Part shown: positions 60,751 through 64,000 of the stretch, piece by piece
Numbering within the stretch: position 1 is the stretch's first letter
Layout of the letters: each line of letters starts with the position of its first letter
NCBI RefSeq assembly: GCF_030936135.1
Contig: NC_082608.1
Coordinates: forward strand, 9,145,535-9,209,534
From: Gavia stellata
Lineage: Eukaryota; Chordata; Aves; Gaviiformes; Gaviidae
Length of the DNA stretch: 64,000 nucleotides
Direction: 5' to 3'
Position numbers and translations under genes: made by a program
The notes under the pieces: generated by a model
Told to the model about the DNA's origin: nothing
Seen by the model: only the letters and a program-made list of their open reading frames with translations
Database searches by the model: none

Positions 60751-63700
60751 ATTTTGTTATGGGCTGTGTTCCTGTTGTATCTCTGCAGTCAGTTGAGGAA
60801 TACCTTGTGTAAGGCTCGGTCTATTCTTTGGGACTCTTGACAACTTTGAAACATCTGGAAAAGGACTGCCTCTTAGCTCTTTTCAGACCTTCCTCCAGAG
60901 AGCTGAGTATCTGGAGAAGGGGCCTACCCAATAGTAAGGGAGCATGATCAATAGCACTTCTGCTGTAGATGAGCCTTAGTCAAGTAAGCTGCATAGACTT
61001 GATTTTTCCATTATTATTTAGATTCCCTCTGTAAGTCAGTATGTAGATTGAATGTCCCCTGAGATGAAAGCATGGCTGAGAGGCAGATACGTCTCAATAT
61101 ATGTGAAATAATGGGGGGGGGGGGGGGAGAAAAACCCACCTAAATTAGATCAGTCCTCAGTTGGACCCAGTTCTACTCTTACTGAAGCACCTTGCCTGCT
61201 CCTCAGTGGAGCTTGAAAACATGTGGAGGGGTGAGTGAAAACAGAACTGCAGTATCCTCTTCAATGAGCAAAAAGACTAAAAGCTGTTTTACCAACTCCT
61301 TGATAAGAAAAGCAAAGGTTTAGTTTGCAAGGTCAGACAGCTGAAACTTGCATTTCTGAAAATTAAGGAGTTAGCAATACCAGGCATGGTATTTGTGGTT
61401 AAGAAAAACTCAACACTCAGCAGGCAAAGCAGTAAGAATCTTGGAAGCTGTTAATGTGAATACCAAGAAAAGAAGGGTCTATAAACAGGAAAATCCAAAT
61501 AAGCAATGCTGTTATTAGGATTTTAAAATATAAGGTGGCTGTTAGACCAATTCTAAGTACCTTTCTGAAGAAGCCAATATTGAGAAGATTCTGAAAACTA
61601 CTCAAATCACACTAGAGAAAACACTTAAGAAAGCATTCTCTGTTAATAAAGAGAGAAGCAGTGATACAAGCAGGTGATTTCCAGCTCTAATTTTCCCGAC
61701 TTCTGGAAGTCACGTATCTTGATCTCAGTGATATGGTTCCATCTTTGATAAATGTAGACATTTGGATGAGAACTCATATGTGAAGCTCCAAAATAGTTAA
61801 TAAAAAACAACGGGATATGACTTTTTGTGGGAATGAAACTATACAGTTTTTTAAAGGTTTAATTGCTTTTCTGGTTAGATTGAATTTATTTAGGTTTACA
61901 ATGGTTTAAGTTTATACAGCTATAAAAAGAAGTCTGAAGACTGATGAAATACCTGTCAAAGAACATCAGTTACAGCTAATAACCCAGTTAATTAACAGCA
62001 GTCTACAGTTATGTGACACCATTCATCCCCAGACATAAAAGTGGTTTGCAAATGAATTAATGAAGCATATGCAGTAAAAAATATTATCTCTGTTTTATAG
62101 TGGGCAAATGGAGGCCTAGAGAGACTAAAGTGATTGCCATGGCAACAAAGAAAATTTGTGTCAAGATGAGGAAAAGTACACAGAATTTTTTTTACTGTCT
62201 TATGTAGCAGTCTCTTTTTAGATTTTTTTTTTCTGTTTTGCATATCTGTCATTTCTTTCCCATCACTATCACATCTCTGCAGGCTTATCTCAACTGCTTA
62301 TTCCACACATTTGATAGATGTTTTCTGATTTGCAAGCCTTATATTAACTAACAAATTTTTTCATTATATGTAATAAAATAATTTGATCTAGTTGTATTTT
62401 AAGGTTGTCTTGTAATGAAATATGACAAAGAAGGTATTATTTTAAGACATCTTAAAGCAGAAATAGCCTATGCTCTCGACTGAGATATATGTATGTCCAC
62501 AAAACAGAACTAGTATCAAGGGGTTTATCTTCCAGCAGTGAATTAGAATTAAGATATTTTTTCTTTGGATAGGAACACTGGGTAAAACACTCTGCTATTT
62601 TTCTTCAGGTTTTTAACTTTGGAATCAAATTTTCAGTTGGCATGAACAGACATTGCTCCAGTGAAATCAGTGGCACATAATGAAGTTCTGGCCCAGAGTA
62701 ACCAAGTAAGTTTGTTATCCTACATATATTTCTGCAGCTGGGTGGTTTTTCTTCGTAAGCCCACATATAAATGGAAGGGCTATCCTGACCCTGTGAACTG
62801 CATGCTCTTATCTTTAATAACTGGCAGCCATCAGCCTTGCACTGTGGAGAGCTGAAAGAACAGCTCAGCATAATTTTACACAGCAGTAATTTTCCATTGC
62901 CCATCAGTCCTGCTCCACAAGGGGTTGTAGGCTGGCTTGCATGTGTCAGCTTCAGCAGCCCTTCTGGCTTGCTGCTTCTCTTAGCCACCAGCCTTTAAGC
63001 CAACACAGTCCTATCGATGCCTACATGGCACCTGCATTGGAGCTACTGTAATTCAACTGCTTGTGATGTGCGTGTTGCCAGGACACCCAGACTGGCCAAA
63101 TCCCACATGTGGGATCTGTTTTACCATTGTGTTCCTTCAGTTAAAACTAGTTAAATACCAAAAGAAAATTATCTTTTAATACTAAGACACTAGTTCCTCT
63201 CTGCATTTCCTTAGGTTTATATAGCTGCACTTGCATTAATTTCTGTAAAGCAATTAATGACCTTCTGTGATTTACAAACTGTATTTGCTGTGTCATGTTT
63301 TTGAGTGGAGGTTTATTTCAGATTTCAGAAGTCAGAGTTCTGCATAGTAGCACTCCTCACTGTTTTAATATTTCAAGGGAAAGACAGCTGAGCAAATATA
63401 TTTGGGGCTTAAGATAAGTCTAGGGGTTTTAGAAGTATCTAGGTGACTGAAGTGCACACATCTCATTGACAGGAGCAATAGCAATGAGATTTCATTCAAA
63501 AGTGTGAAAGCTGAGTACAGAGTGTGAGGGCAACCACTTTCTCTTCCTCCTTTCAAACTCAGGAGTGTTAATGTTCCATGTAAAGTCTTACCAGTCCTCT
63601 GCACTTCACACAGACCTTACTCAAGAAAAAAATAAGCTTGGATAAAACTGCAAAGAAGGGCAGCTAGTGAGATGAGGGGAACGGAGAGCAGAGCCTGCCC
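60751..63700. other. Intergenic DNA
   Basis: AT-rich sequence with one G15 tract. I see no gene or recognisable mobile element. Confidence 0.55.
61113..61127 (+). repeat. Poly-G tract, 15 G
   Basis: An uninterrupted run of 15 guanines. Like the intronic poly-C it is a likely length polymorphism and potential quadruplex. Confidence 0.95.
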
Positions 63701-63729
63701 TGAAAAAGGAGAGAGAGATTGTGACTTAC

Positions 63730-63787
63730 CGAAAGAGGTTCAGGAAAGCGCCAATTCATGCTCAAGAGTAAATTGTGTGGATAAACA
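63730..63787 (-). other. Candidate 58-bp internal exon of an unidentified transcript
   Basis: On the - strand a strong acceptor (TTCTTTTTCTCCCTACAG) and a strong donor (TCG|GTAAGTCAC) flank 58 bases. One frame is open throughout and would read VYPHNLLLSMNWRFPEPLS, phase 2 in and phase 0 out. I recognise no family. It could be a coding exon of a gene to the right, or an exon of a noncoding RNA. Confidence 0.35.
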
Positions 63788-64000
63788 CTGTAGGGAGAAA
63801 AAGAACTGTTTAAGGTCAAGAAAATAACTGATGGTCTGCATTGCGTTTGCACATTCAAGCTGGAAAGTGGAAGATTTCCAATAAGAAGCTTGAGTTTCTA
63901 TTTCCAGTATGAGGGGAAAGAAACCAACTGGGGTGGAGTTTTTTGAACACAATGGAGCCTGATCAGTCCATGACTTAGTTGCCTGCAGCAGCAATCCCTG

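Noticed and set aside
62640-62700. Text resembling an old amniote interspersed repeat (AGTGAAATCAGTGG, TTCTGGCCCAGA)
   Set aside because: The match is short and from memory only. I could not place enough landmarks to call a repeat family.

Overview
This window is vertebrate nuclear DNA, almost certainly from a bird. Two genes are split into short exons with canonical GT-AG junctions. CpG islands mark their 5' ends. All recognisable interspersed repeats are decayed CR1 LINE fragments, the dominant repeat of bird and other reptile genomes. No bacterial, plasmid or viral gene organisation is visible. The species cannot be fixed from the sequence alone.

Bases 1-26,300 hold the complete coding sequence of VPS35 on the + strand, the scaffold subunit of the retromer endosomal sorting complex. 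I assembled 17 coding exons. They sum to 2,391 nt (796 codons plus stop), the length of human VPS35, and every junction keeps phase. The first coding exon contributes only the ATG. Intron 3 has the donor, branch site and spacing of a U12-type (minor spliceosome) intron. The window begins inside the promoter CpG island, where an imperfect TFEB/CLEAR-like E-box lies about 60 bp before the ATG.

Bases 27,300-32,100 hold a second gene on the - strand, facing VPS35 tail to tail. It is a three-exon histamine H3-type GPCR of 435 residues, with an 79-bp first intron and a CpG island over exons 1-2. It keeps the amine-binding Asp and Glu, DRF, CWxP and NPxxY. Its third intracellular loop is unlike the one I know from mammalian HRH3, so it is best called HRH3-like.

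Bases 32,100-64,000 contain no gene I can identify. They are AT-rich intergenic DNA with CR1 fragments, short tandem repeats, a perfect 28-bp palindrome and homopolymer tracts. A few - strand segments have good splice signals around open frames (32,989-33,222, 34,036-34,221, 63,730-63,787) and could be exons of an unrecognised transcript. An AT-rich, repeat-poor block at about 59,000-60,750 could hold conserved regulatory DNA.

VPS35 and the receptor share no obvious pathway; their link is positional. VPS35 is a housekeeping sorting gene and the receptor is a signalling gene expected to be expressed in restricted tissues. No clearly new biological system was found. The strongest items for follow-up are the U12 intron, a possible alternative VPS35 C-terminus, the HRH3-like paralogue and the unassigned - strand exon candidates.
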